Positions 1 through 8,195 of a DNA stretch of 64,000 bases are shown here, piece after piece. The position numbers were made by a program, and so were the translations under genes. The notes beneath the pieces were generated by a model that made no database searches, was not told the DNA's origin, and saw only the letters and a list, made by a program, of their open reading frames with translations. Source of the DNA: Chloroflexota bacterium (lineage in GTDB: Bacteria > Chloroflexota > Dehalococcoidia > SHYB01); assembly GCA_016875535.1 (NCBI GenBank), contig VGPF01000001.1, positions 1 through 64,000 on the forward strand, given 5' to 3'. Within the stretch, counting starts at the first letter, position 1. Each line of letters begins with the position of its first letter.

Positions 1-124
1 CTGCCGCAAACCGTTTCCTTGGCATCGCTGCCTCCCTTTCCGTCCAGGCATTTTCCCACTTTGCGCCTGGTCTAGTTTTTGGGGGGCAGGTCAATATCAG
101 CCAACTGGAACTGTTCCGTTCAAT

Positions 125-517
125 ATGCAAGGCAACGAAAAACTACTCTGGCTGTTCAAAGACGTACCATACCATCAAGAAAAAGTTTTTCGCTCCTTCG
201 AAGGCGGGCACCACGGCGTCAGTATCCGTGTGATGAGGGGTGTTACCTATAGGGTAGGTCAATTCAAAGGCCATCCCTTTGAAAGTACAAAGTTGGCACA
301 CGTAGGGACGGGAATGTTAGGCTTGACGACTTCCGGCTTATATTTTTCTTCTAGAGAAAAAGGGTTAAAAATCCCCTATGACAAGATCGTAGCGTTCGAG
401 CCTTATTCAGACGGCGTAGGAGTGCAGAGGGATGCAGAACGCGCTCTGCCACAAATCTTCGTTACCGGCAACGGATGGTTCGTGTATAACCTTGTAACAA
501 CCCTAGCAAAACTCTAG
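125..517 (+). CDS. Hypothetical protein, 3' part of a probably longer gene
   Basis: A 130-residue reading frame, AT-richer than every neighbour. The C-terminal half (Gly-Leu-Tyr-Phe, Ile-Pro-Tyr-Asp-Lys-Ile-Val, Glu-Pro-Tyr-Ser-Asp-Gly, Gly-Asn-Gly-Trp-Phe) looks like the PH-like domain found in many uncharacterised bacterial proteins; that is recalled family knowledge, not a search. The frame stays open upstream of Met125 to the window edge, and the residues just before it (Val-Pro-Phe-Asn) fit the family better than a start at Met125. Another frame upstream (bases 3-110) also reads like protein. A lost base near 110-115 would join the two, so this may be the tail of a frameshifted gene. No ribosome-binding site precedes base 125. 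Convergent with nadC. Confidence 0.5.
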   Translation: MQGNEKLLWLFKDVPYHQEKVFRSFEGGHHGVSIRVMRGVTYRVGQFKGHPFESTKLAHVGTGMLGLTTSGLYFSSREKGLKIPYDKIVAFEPYSDGVGVQRDAERALPQIFVTGNGWFVYNLVTTLAKL

Positions 518-576
518 TTAACGACGATTGTTGTGAATGATTCTAAGGGGGACGTTTTAGGCCTCTAGCCAGACCT

Positions 577-1431
577 CTACCCGGAATTTACTTCCAGGCT
601 GATGTCGAGCGCGGGGGCGGAGTGGGTGAGGGCGCCGACGGAGATGTAGTCCACGCCGGTGCGGGCGACGGAGCGGACGCGGGCGAGGGTCATGCCGCCG
701 GAGGCTTCGGTCTTGGCTTTGCCTTTGGCGAGGGCGACGCACCTGCGCATCCGGGCGAGGGACATGTTGTCCAGGAGGAGTCGCTTGGCTCCGGCATCAA
801 GGGCTTCGCGGGCCATGGCGATGGTGGTGACTTCGATGACGACGGGCAGGCCTCCGGCTTTGCGGTTGGCCTCTTCCACGATGCGTCGCAGGCTCCAGCC
901 CCGGCCGCGGAGGGCGGCGATGTGGTTGTCCTTGACCAGGATGCCATCGGAGAGGTCCATGCGGTGGTTGGTCCCGCCGCCCATGCGGACGGCGTACTTT
1001 TCCAACCGGCGGAGGCCGGGGGTGGTCTTGCGGGTGTCCAGGATGGCACAGCGGGTGCCCTTCACCGCCTCCACGAAGCGGGCGGTGAGGGTGGCGGTGC
1101 CGCTGAGGCGCTGCATGAAGTTGAGGGCGACGCGCTCGGCGGAGAGGATGGAGGCGAGAGGGCCTTCGACCTTTGCGACGACATCGCCCCGCTGGACTGA
1201 GGAGCCATCGCGAATGAGGGCGGTGAAGCGGACCTTGGGGTCAACCTGGCGGAAGACTTCCTGGGCGATGGGCAGGCCGACGATGACGCCCTCCTGCTTG
1301 ATGAGGAATTCGCCTCCGGCGCGGGCAGAGGGCGGGATGAGGGCGCGGCTGGTGGCGTCCCGATGGGCGGCGTCCTCGGCGAGGGCGAGGCGGACGAGTG
1401 GGGCGATGGGGGGGAGTCTGCTATAGGACAT
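577..1431 (-). CDS. nadC: Nicotinate-nucleotide diphosphorylase (quinolinate phosphoribosyltransferase)
   Basis: Converts quinolinate and PRPP to nicotinate mononucleotide, CO2 and PPi, the third step of de novo NAD synthesis in the cytoplasm. The 284 residues match the usual family length. Visible motifs are DTRKTTPGLR (about 132-141) and GGGTNHRMDLSD followed by LVKDNH (151-170), which contribute Arg, Lys and His residues binding quinolinate and the PRPP phosphates. A C-terminal Ile-Ser-Val-Gly-Ala-Leu-Thr-His segment closes the barrel. The ATG at 1431 is chosen because the preceding reading frame lacks family character and sits inside a repeat-containing gap. It is the last gene of the miaB-nadA-nadB-nadC series, 194 bases after nadB. 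Confidence 0.96.
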   Translation of the reverse strand: MSYSRLPPIAPLVRLALAEDAAHRDATSRALIPPSARAGGEFLIKQEGVIVGLPIAQEVFRQVDPKVRFTALIRDGSSVQRGDVVAKVEGPLASILSAERVALNFMQRLSGTATLTARFVEAVKGTRCAILDTRKTTPGLRRLEKYAVRMGGGTNHRMDLSDGILVKDNHIAALRGRGWSLRRIVEEANRKAGGLPVVIEVTTIAMAREALDAGAKRLLLDNMSLARMRRCVALAKGKAKTEASGGMTLARVRSVARTGVDYISVGALTHSAPALDISLEVNSG

Positions 1432-1550
1432 TAGGGAATCACCCTCCTCGCGGCTCGGAGGCCGACGGAAGGCACTCAAATCCCTCTCCCATCGTGGCTC
1501 GCAGACGAGCACCGGGCGAGGCGACAAGAAAGGCCTGCGCCTTTTTATTG

Positions 1551-1602
1551 CGGGCGGGGCTGAGCCCTGGCTTCGCCAGCCCGAGGACGGGCCGCCCGTA
1601 CC
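1551..1602 (+). repeat. Dispersed structured repeat, family 2, copy 1
   Basis: A 52-base element in the nadB-nadC gap, matched at 49 of 52 positions by 56999-57050. Its ends are inverted repeats (CGGGCGG and CCGCCCG) and it has an internal hairpin CTGGC-TTC-GCCAG, so it can fold into a compact structure. Both copies are in the same orientation and lie outside genes. Confidence 0.8.
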
Positions 1603-1625
1603 AGAAATGTTCAGTCTGACGAAGC

Positions 1626-3185
1626 TTAGCGGACATAGACGATGTGTTTGAGCCAGGCGTCTGAGGGTTGAGGATAATCGGAGCGATAGTGGGCGCCGCG
1701 GCTTTCGGTGCGGGCCAGGGCGGCCTCCGCCATGATACGCGAGGTGAGGACGGCGTGCTTGAGCTCGTAGCTGGGGCGGTCTTTGGCCTCCGGAAGGGCG
1801 GCCTCCCAAGCGGCGAGCCGCTCGGCGGCGCGGGTGAGGCCTGGGGCGTCGCGCTCGATGCCGACATCGTCCCACATGAGCTGCTGGAGATATTCCAGCG
1901 TGGGAGCGGCGGCATCCCGGGCGACGGCGCGCTCGGGCAATCGCCGCGTCTCTTCCACGCGGCTGGACCTGGCGGCGGGGCAATCGCCCTTGAGCTGCTG
2001 GGTGCGCTCGACGGCACGCTTGCCGAAGATGACGGTCTCCAGCAGGGAGTTGCTGGCGAGTCGGTTGGCGCCGTGGACGCCGGTGCAAGCGACCTCGCCG
2101 ACGGCGAAGAGGCCCTTGATGTTGGTCTCGCCGCAGCCGTTGGTCTTGATGCCGCCCATCATGTAGTGGGCGGCGGGGGCCACGGGGATGAGCTGTTCCG
2201 TGATGTCCAGGCCGTGGGAGCGGCAGAACTTGTAGATCTGGGGGAAGCGGGCGGGGATGCCGCGCTTGGGCAGGTGGCGGATATCCAGGTAGACGTGGTC
2301 GGCGTTGGTCTTTTTCATCTCGGCGACGATGGCGCGGGCGACGACATCGCGCGGGGCAAGCTCGCCGTGGGGGGAGTAGCGCTGCATGAAGCGCTCGCCC
2401 TGCTGATTGCGGAGGATGCCACCTTCGCCGCGGACGGCTTCGGAGATGAGGAAGGCCTCGACTCCCGGGATGCGAAGGGCGGTGGGATGGAACTGGAAGA
2501 ACTCCATGTCCATGATTTCCGCCCCGGCCTGGTAGGCCAGGGCGACGCCATCGCCGAGGGCGACGGGCGGGTTGGTGGTGAACTTGAAGAGCCGCCCTGC
2601 GCCGCCGGTGGCCATGACGAGGAAGCGGCAGGCGAAGCGCTCCAGCCTGCCCTTGTGGGCGTTGAAGACGGTGACGCTTTGGACGCAGCCATCGGCGACT
2701 TCGATCTCCGCGAGGAGGCTGTGCTCGTGGATGAGAATGTCGTCATGGCGGGCCTGGGCGCTGAGCGACATTTCGATCTGCGCGCCGGTGGAGTCGCCGC
2801 CGGCGTGGAGGACGCGGGGGAGGCTGTGGGCGCCCTCCTTGGCGAGGGCGATCTCGCCGTGGATGGTATCGAAGGTGACGCCGTAGCGGATGAGGTCGGC
2901 GATACGGTCGGAGGCCTCTTCCGCCAAGAGGCGGACGGTCTCCGGGTCGCTGAGGCCAGCGCCGGCGGCGAGGGTATCGCGGATGTGGAGCTCAGGGCTA
3001 TCGCCCTGGCCGATGGGGGCGGCGATGCCGCCTTGGGCGAATTGGGTGTTGCATTCGGCGATGCTGCCCTTGGTGAGGAGGAGGACCCTGCCCGATTCAC
3101 GGGCGAGGAGCCCGGTGTAGAGGCCGGCGATGCCGGAGCCGACGATGACGTAATCGAAGAAGGGGACGGCCGGGTACGAGGTCAC
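1626..3185 (-). CDS. nadB: L-aspartate oxidase
   Basis: FAD enzyme oxidising L-aspartate to iminoaspartate, the first step of quinolinate synthesis with NadA. The 519 residues are of typical length. The N-terminal dinucleotide-binding motif GSGIAG is at residues 16-21. Further family signatures include FFQFHPTAL, GEGGILRN, APRDVVARA, HYMMGGI and the FAD-binding stretch GVHGANRLASNSLLE. The start is GTG at 3185, because the FAD motif begins only 15 residues later and no ATG lies between. It follows nadA after a 148-base gap that holds a dispersed repeat, so nadB may be partly uncoupled from nadA. Confidence 0.96.
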   Translation of the reverse strand: MTSYPAVPFFDYVIVGSGIAGLYTGLLARESGRVLLLTKGSIAECNTQFAQGGIAAPIGQGDSPELHIRDTLAAGAGLSDPETVRLLAEEASDRIADLIRYGVTFDTIHGEIALAKEGAHSLPRVLHAGGDSTGAQIEMSLSAQARHDDILIHEHSLLAEIEVADGCVQSVTVFNAHKGRLERFACRFLVMATGGAGRLFKFTTNPPVALGDGVALAYQAGAEIMDMEFFQFHPTALRIPGVEAFLISEAVRGEGGILRNQQGERFMQRYSPHGELAPRDVVARAIVAEMKKTNADHVYLDIRHLPKRGIPARFPQIYKFCRSHGLDITEQLIPVAPAAHYMMGGIKTNGCGETNIKGLFAVGEVACTGVHGANRLASNSLLETVIFGKRAVERTQQLKGDCPAARSSRVEETRRLPERAVARDAAAPTLEYLQQLMWDDVGIERDAPGLTRAAERLAAWEAALPEAKDRPSYELKHAVLTSRIMAEAALARTESRGAHYRSDYPQPSDAWLKHIVYVR

Positions 3186-3234
3186 GGGAGGGCCTGCCGA
3201 AATGTGGAGCGGCTCCTAAGGGAACCGCAGGGAT

Positions 3235-3300
3235 ACTCCCCCTCTCCTCTCGGGCTGCGCTCGAGCTCCTCTCCCGCCGAGGGAGAGGAGACGCAGGCAG
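3235..3300 (+). repeat. Dispersed palindromic repeat, family 1
   Basis: Lies in the nadA-nadB gap. It has the family-1 pattern: CCCCCTCTC, then a hairpin of CTCTCCC and GGGAGAG around a CGCCGA loop. The sequence between the two parts differs from other copies, so this is a diverged member. Related copies are at 17757, 35811, 42647 and 56010. Confidence 0.65.
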
Positions 3301-3333
3301 CAGCCTTAACGGCCGTATCGCGCGCGAGGGAGG

Positions 3334-4530
3334 TCACGTGGTGGCCAGCATCCGTTCGAGGGCGACCTTGGCCCAGCGCGCAACCTCGTCGTCCACCTTG
3401 ATCTCGTTGACCACCTCGCCGCGCACCAGGGCCTCCAGCACCCAGGCCAGGTAGGCGGGGTGGATGCGGTACATGGTGGAGCAGGGGCAGATGACGGGGT
3501 CCAGGCAGAAGATGAGCTTGTCCGGCTGTTCCTGAGCCAGGCGTTTGACGAGGTTGATCTCCGTGCCGACGGCCCAGGCGCTGCCGGGGGGTGAGTCGGT
3601 GACGGTCTTGATGATGTATTCGGTGGAGCCGACGGCATCGGCGATGTCCACCACCTCGTGCTCGCATTCGGGATGGACGAGGATCTTGACGTTGGGGACG
3701 CGCTTGCGGGCCTCCTTGACCTGGTCCACGGTGAAGCGCTTGTGGACGGAGCAGTGGCCCTTCCACAGGATAAAGGCCGCCTTGCGGTAGGCCTCCCGGC
3801 TGTTGCCGCCGAGGGGCTGGAAGGGGTCCCAGACGAGCATATCGTCCAGGATGTAGCCCATCTTGAGGCCGGTGTTGCGGCCGAGGTGCTGATCCGGGAA
3901 GAAGAGGACCTTTTGGCCGCGCTGAAAGGCCCACTTCGCAACGGCGGCGGCGTTGCTGGAGGTGCAGACGATGCCGCCGTTGGCGCCGCAGAAGGCCTTG
4001 AGGGCGGCAGTGGAGTTCATGTAGGTGACGGGGATGACTTTGCCGGTCACGCCCTCCATCGCTTGGAGCTCGTCCCAGCACTGGAGGACGTCTTCCGTGG
4101 GGGCCATATCGGCCATGGAGCAGCCGGCGGAGAGGTTGGGCAGGATGACGCGCTGGTGGGGGGCGGCCAGGATATCGGCGGTCTCCGCCATGAAGTGGAC
4201 GCCGCAGAAGACGATGGAGTCGGCCTCCGGGTGGGAGGCGGCGTGCCGGGCGAGCTTGAAGGAGTCGCCCCGGAAATCGGCCCAGCGGATGATCTCGTCG
4301 CGCTGGTAGTGATGGCCCAGGATGACGAGCTTCGTGCCGAGCTTGGCCTTCGCCTCGCCGATGCGGCGGACGAGGACGTCCTCGCTCAGGCCCACGTACT
4401 CCTTGGGCAGGCGCGAGGTGTTGGCCTTGGTGGACATCTCCGTGCGCAGGAGCAGGTCGCCGAGGGAGCGATCGGCGTCGCAGCCTTTGCCTACCTCGAA
4501 CTTCTTGGGGATCTGGAGTTGGAGCGTCAT
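3334..4530 (-). CDS. nadA: Quinolinate synthase
   Basis: Condenses iminoaspartate with dihydroxyacetone phosphate to quinolinate using a [4Fe-4S] cluster. The 398 residues fit the long bacterial type. Likely cluster ligands are Cys109 (CGVHFMAE), Cys189 (CTSSNA) and a Cys in the C-terminal CPCSTMYR segment (348/350), by analogy with characterised NadA proteins. Other family residues are LGHHYQRDEI (71-80), YMNSTAALKAF and VHPECEHEV. A second Met at residue 32 is an alternative start, but the residues before it read as protein. It follows miaB by 14 bases, so the two Fe-S enzymes are surely co-transcribed. Confidence 0.95.
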   Translation of the reverse strand: MTLQLQIPKKFEVGKGCDADRSLGDLLLRTEMSTKANTSRLPKEYVGLSEDVLVRRIGEAKAKLGTKLVILGHHYQRDEIIRWADFRGDSFKLARHAASHPEADSIVFCGVHFMAETADILAAPHQRVILPNLSAGCSMADMAPTEDVLQCWDELQAMEGVTGKVIPVTYMNSTAALKAFCGANGGIVCTSSNAAAVAKWAFQRGQKVLFFPDQHLGRNTGLKMGYILDDMLVWDPFQPLGGNSREAYRKAAFILWKGHCSVHKRFTVDQVKEARKRVPNVKILVHPECEHEVVDIADAVGSTEYIIKTVTDSPPGSAWAVGTEINLVKRLAQEQPDKLIFCLDPVICPCSTMYRIHPAYLAWVLEALVRGEVVNEIKVDDEVARWAKVALERMLATT

Positions 4531-4544
4531 ATCGCCACCGCCTT

Positions 4545-5882
4545 TTAGCCAGCCACCACTGGGATCTGGAGCCTGCCCGGCTGAGCCGGGTGCTTACGGA
4601 TCGAGTCGGGCTTCACGGTTCCCTCAACGGACCAGGTCGTCGCTTTGGTGATTTCCGCGTCCACCAGCTCGCCGGGGGTGCGAGCACCTTCGCCCGCCAG
4701 GTAGACGAGGCGGTTGGCGCGCGTCCGGCCATGCCACCGGCCGTCCTTCCGCCCTTCGATAAGGACCTCCTCCGTTGTGCCAACCATCTCTCTATTGATC
4801 TGATGCGAAATCTCGGCTTGAAGAGCGTCCAGGACGTGGAAGCGCCGGCTCTTCTCTTCCGGGGAGACATCGTCCGGCAGCTTGCGGTAGGAGATGGTGC
4901 CGGGGCGGGGCGAGTACTGGGCGATATGCACCTTATCGAAGCGGACGCGCCGCACCAGGTCCACGGTCTGCTCGAACTGCGGGACCGTTTCGCCGGGGAA
5001 GCCGACGATGATATCCGTAGTCAGGCCGACCTTGGGCATGGCGGCGCGGATGCGGCCGACGAGGTCGAAATACTGCTCGCGGGTGTAGCCGCGGCGCATG
5101 TTGGCGAGGACGGTGTCATCGCCGGCCTGGACGGGGAGGTTCACGAACTCGCAGACCTTTTCCAGGCGGGCGACGGCGTCAATGATCTTCTGCGACATAT
5201 CGTTGGGGTGGGAGGTGAGGAAGCGGATGCGCTTGACGGCGGGGACGGCGTTGACGGCCTCCAGCAGGTCGGCGAGGTCGCGCGGCTCGGGGAGGTCATC
5301 GCCATAGGAGTCCACGTTCTGGCCGAGGAGGGTCACTTCCTTCACGCCGCGCTTGGCGAGCATCTCCACTTCCTTGACCACCTCCGCAATGGGGCGGCTG
5401 ACCTCCCGCCCGCGGCGGTAGGGGATGATGCAGAAGGTGCAGAACTTATCGCAGCCGTGGGTGATGGGGATATAGGTGGCGACGGAGGGATGGCTTGGGA
5501 CAAGAAGCTCGGAGCTATCCAGGCAGGCGCCGGAGCGGGCCTCCACGAGCCGGACCAAAGGGCCGAACTCTTGGGGGCGCATGAAGCAGTCCACGTGGGG
5601 GAAGCGTCGCTTGAGGTCGCGGGTGCCCGGGCCGACCATGCAGCCCATGAGGGCGATGACGGCCTCGGGCCGCTGCCGCTTAACTTGGGCGAGGGCGCCG
5701 AGGCGTCCGGCGACCTTGTCCTCCGCCCCTTGGCGGACGACGCAGCTGTTGAGGACGATGACATCGGCGGCCTCCAGCTGGTCGGTGGGCGTGCAGCCGA
5801 GGCGATCAAGGGCCGCCGACATCCGCTCGGAATCGGCGACGTTCATCTGACAGCCCACTGTCCAGACGTGGTAAGTTGTCAT
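4545..5882 (-). CDS. miaB: tRNA-2-methylthio-N6-dimethylallyladenosine synthase
   Basis: Radical-SAM methylthiotransferase that adds the 2-methylthio group to i6A37 of tRNAs reading UNN codons. Three domains are visible: the N-terminal UPF0004 domain with cluster ligands Cys11, Cys47 and Cys81; the radical-SAM core with CDKFCTFC (Cys144, Cys148, Cys151) followed by IPYRRGRE; and a C-terminal TRAM domain with TRANRLVY. The 445-residue start at ATG 5882 puts the family opening TVGCQMN at the N-terminus; a start 21 codons upstream has no family support. First gene of the nad operon. A tRNA-Ser gene on the same strand lies 87 bases upstream. Confidence 0.94.
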   Translation of the reverse strand: MTTYHVWTVGCQMNVADSERMSAALDRLGCTPTDQLEAADVIVLNSCVVRQGAEDKVAGRLGALAQVKRQRPEAVIALMGCMVGPGTRDLKRRFPHVDCFMRPQEFGPLVRLVEARSGACLDSSELLVPSHPSVATYIPITHGCDKFCTFCIIPYRRGREVSRPIAEVVKEVEMLAKRGVKEVTLLGQNVDSYGDDLPEPRDLADLLEAVNAVPAVKRIRFLTSHPNDMSQKIIDAVARLEKVCEFVNLPVQAGDDTVLANMRRGYTREQYFDLVGRIRAAMPKVGLTTDIIVGFPGETVPQFEQTVDLVRRVRFDKVHIAQYSPRPGTISYRKLPDDVSPEEKSRRFHVLDALQAEISHQINREMVGTTEEVLIEGRKDGRWHGRTRANRLVYLAGEGARTPGELVDAEITKATTWSVEGTVKPDSIRKHPAQPGRLQIPVVAG

Positions 5883-5969
5883 GTGATTTACTTCACAAAC
5901 TATGCCCGAATTTTGGGTACAAAACGCCCCCTGCGGTATATCCACCGGGTTTTGGCGAGAGTAGCAGAC

Positions 5970-6066
5970 TGGCGGAGGGAACGGGATTTGAACCCGTGAT
6001 AGGGGCTTTAGACCCCTATAACCGCTTAGCAGGCGGCCGCACTAGACCGGGCTATGCGATCCCTCC
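5970..6066 (-). tRNA. tRNA-Ser (GCU anticodon)
   Basis: Reads on the minus strand with a 7-bp acceptor stem GGAGGGA/TCCCTCC, discriminator G and encoded CCA. The anticodon loop is CTGCTAA (GCU, plus-strand positions 6028-6030). There is a long variable arm (TAGGGG/CCCCTA) typical of class II serine tRNAs and a T-loop GTTCAAATC. Coordinates include the CCA end at 5970-5972. It lies between the two-component operon and miaB, all on the same strand. Confidence 0.96.
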
Positions 6067-6178
6067 GGATAGGGCAACTATAGCATGCGGAGGGGAGGGG
6101 AACAAGGAGCGGGGAGCATGGCTCGCAGGCAAGGAGAGGCGGAGGCACGACCGGGCTTCCCATAGCGCCATGACGGCG

Positions 6179-7432
6179 CTAGCCGGAGGCGGCCTGCCGC
6201 GGGGACTTGGGCAGGGTGAAGGAGAAGGTGGCGCCCATGCCGGGAGCGCTCTCCGCCCAGATGCGCCCGCCGTGGGCCTCCACAAAGCCTTTGGCGATAC
6301 TGAGGCCCAGCCCCGCGCCGCCAGCCTTGCGCGTCCGTGAGGGCTCCTGGCGGTAGGAGCGCTGGAAGAGGCGGCCGAGCTCGCCCTCCGGGATGCCTTC
6401 GCCGGTGTCCGTCACCTGCACCTGGACGGCATCGCCGATGTCAAAGGCGCGGATGGAGATGGAGCCATCGGGCGGCGTGTGGCGGATGGCGTTCTGCACC
6501 AGATTAGCCAGGACGCGCTGGATGCGCCGCTGATCCATGACCACGGGCGGGACGCCGCCATCCACCATCGCCTGGAGCTTCAGCCGGACCGCTTGGGCCT
6601 GGGGGCGCATGCCCTCCACGGTCTCTGCGATGACGTTGCCCACGGATGCCTCTTCAAGGTGCAGCCGGAAGAGCCCGGCATCCATCTGGGACAGCTCAAA
6701 GAGGTCGTTCACCAGCCGGGTGAGATGCTCGATCTCCTTTTGGGAGGTCTTGAGGTAGCGCCTCACCGTGTCCGGGTCGGTGACGACGCCGTCGTTGATG
6801 CTTTCGATCATGGCGCGGATGGAGGCGATGGGGGTGCGAAGATCGTGGGAGACGGCGGTGACGACCTCGCGCCGGGCCTGCTCCAGCTCGCGCTGGCGGG
6901 CGAAGCCGTCTTCGAGGCGCTGGGCCATGCCGTTGAAGGCCGCCGCCAGCTCGCCGACCTCATCGCCGCCAGTGACGCGGACGCGGGTGTCCAGCCTGCC
7001 TTCGCTCAAGCGCCTAGCCGCATCCACCACCTCCCGAAGCGAGCGGGAGGTGGTCTCCGAGAAGGCGATGGCGACGAAGACGGCCATGCCGAGGGAGAAG
7101 CCGAGGAGGGCGGCCAAGAGCGCAAGGTCGTGGGTAGAGAGGAACATGAGGGAGGCGATGAAGGCGATGTTGGCGAGGGCAAGGCCCGTCGAAGCGAGGG
7201 CGATGACGAGCATCTTGCCGCGCAGGGTGCGGACCCAGGCGGGCAGGCCGAAGCGCTGGGCGGCGATGCCGAGGCCGATGGTGAGGCCGCCGCTTGCGAG
7301 GAGGAAGAGGGCCATGGCAACGAGGTCTTCGGCAGGCGGGTGGAGGGCAGCGACGACGATGGCGATGACGATGCCCTCCAGCACAGCGAGGGCGACAAGG
7401 CCGAAGAGGAGTCTCCGCCAGAGGGTATGCAT
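6179..7432 (-). CDS. Sensor histidine kinase (HAMP, HisKA, HATPase)
   Basis: Membrane-bound sensor kinase of 417 residues. The N-terminal about 125 residues hold four hydrophobic segments and little extracytoplasmic sequence, so it may sense within the membrane. A HAMP domain (about 128-185) follows, then the H-box AVSHDLRTP with phospho-acceptor His196. The ATPase domain shows N-box LVQNAIRH, DTGEGIP and GAGLGLSI. Its stop lies 3 bases after the end of the response regulator, so the pair is co-transcribed downstream of the thioredoxin-like and CcdA genes. Its cognate regulator carries an in-frame amber codon, so the kinase may have lost its normal partner. The ligand is unknown. Confidence 0.92.
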   Translation of the reverse strand: MHTLWRRLLFGLVALAVLEGIVIAIVVAALHPPAEDLVAMALFLLASGGLTIGLGIAAQRFGLPAWVRTLRGKMLVIALASTGLALANIAFIASLMFLSTHDLALLAALLGFSLGMAVFVAIAFSETTSRSLREVVDAARRLSEGRLDTRVRVTGGDEVGELAAAFNGMAQRLEDGFARQRELEQARREVVTAVSHDLRTPIASIRAMIESINDGVVTDPDTVRRYLKTSQKEIEHLTRLVNDLFELSQMDAGLFRLHLEEASVGNVIAETVEGMRPQAQAVRLKLQAMVDGGVPPVVMDQRRIQRVLANLVQNAIRHTPPDGSISIRAFDIGDAVQVQVTDTGEGIPEGELGRLFQRSYRQEPSRTRKAGGAGLGLSIAKGFVEAHGGRIWAESAPGMGATFSFTLPKSPRQAASG

Positions 7433-7435
7433 CGG

Positions 7436-7870
7436 TCACGCCTCGAACTTATAGCCGACGCCCCAGACGGTCTTGATGAACTGGGGCCGCATGGGGTCCG
7501 GCTCCACCTTTTCGCGAAGGCGGCGGACGTGGACGGTGACGGTGCTCATATCGCCGGCGTAGGAGTAGTCCCAGACCTTGTCCATCAGCTGCTCGCGGGT
7601 GAAGACCCGGCCGGGATTGGAAGCGAGGAAATAGAGGAGGTCGAACTCCTTGGCCGTAAGGGCGATCTCCCTTTCGCCAAAGGTCACCAGGCGCGTGGCG
7701 GGGTTCACCACCAGCCGCCCGTGCCGGAGGCCGCCCGCGTGGGGCGCGGCCGGTCCGGCGGCGGTGCGCCGGAGGACGGACTTGACGCGCGCCACGATTT
7801 CCCGGGGGCTGAAGGGTTTCACCACATAATCGTCGGCGCCCATCTCCAGGCCGACGATGCGGTCTGTCTC
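7436..7870 (-). pseudogene. OmpR/PhoB-type response regulator, C-terminal part after an in-frame stop
   Basis: Continues the receiver domain in the same frame directly after the TAG at 7871-7873. The first codons restore the family sequence ETDRIVGLEMGADDYVVKPF, including the conserved Lys of the Lys-Pro-Phe motif. A complete winged-helix DNA-binding domain follows (LTAKEFDLLYFLASNPGRVFT, the recognition helix region with VTVHVRRLREKVE, then the IKTVWGVGYKFEA wing). An ATG at 7843 could restart translation and yield a regulator without most of its receiver. The gene normally ends with TGA 3 bases before the histidine kinase start. Confidence 0.85.
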
Positions 7871-8137
7871 CTAGCCTTTGGCGGTGACCATGATGATGGG
7901 CGTCCTGCCGGTCTGGCGGATGCGGCGGCAGACTTCCAGGCCGTCCACGATGGGGAGCATGAGATCGAGGACGATGAGATCGGGCGCCCACTTCTCGGCG
8001 ATGCGCAGGGCCTCCGCGCCGTCAGCCGCCACCGCCACGTCAAAGCCGTCCTTGCGCAAGTAGCGCTCCAGAACCTCAGTGACGACGGCTTCATCGTCCA
8101 CCACAAGGATGCGCTTCGGCGTCTCTCGGCCAGGCAT
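7871..8137 (-). pseudogene. OmpR/PhoB-type response regulator, N-terminal receiver part
   Basis: Starts at ATG 8137 (MPGRETPKRILVVDDE), preceded by a purine-rich GGAAGGGG. The acidic pocket Asp14/Asp15, phosphoacceptor Asp58 (VLDLMLP) and the switch Thr in MVTAKG are present. Codon 89 is TAG (7871-7873), where homologous proteins usually have Gln or Glu. The whole gene would be 233 codons (7436-8137). A single C-to-T change of CAG explains the stop, so this is a recent nonsense mutation, a sequencing error, or suppressed reading. The gene follows ccdA by 58 bases. Confidence 0.85.
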
Positions 8138-8195
8138 CTGGGCCCCTTCCGCCTCTTTCACGATAGTCTGGGTGTCAGTATACACAGGAGCCTTT

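Noticed and set aside
1668-3401. Long plus-strand open frame opposite nadB
   Set aside because: It is a GC-driven antisense frame rich in Gly, Ala, Asp and Glu without any family motif, whereas the minus-strand nadB is unmistakable.
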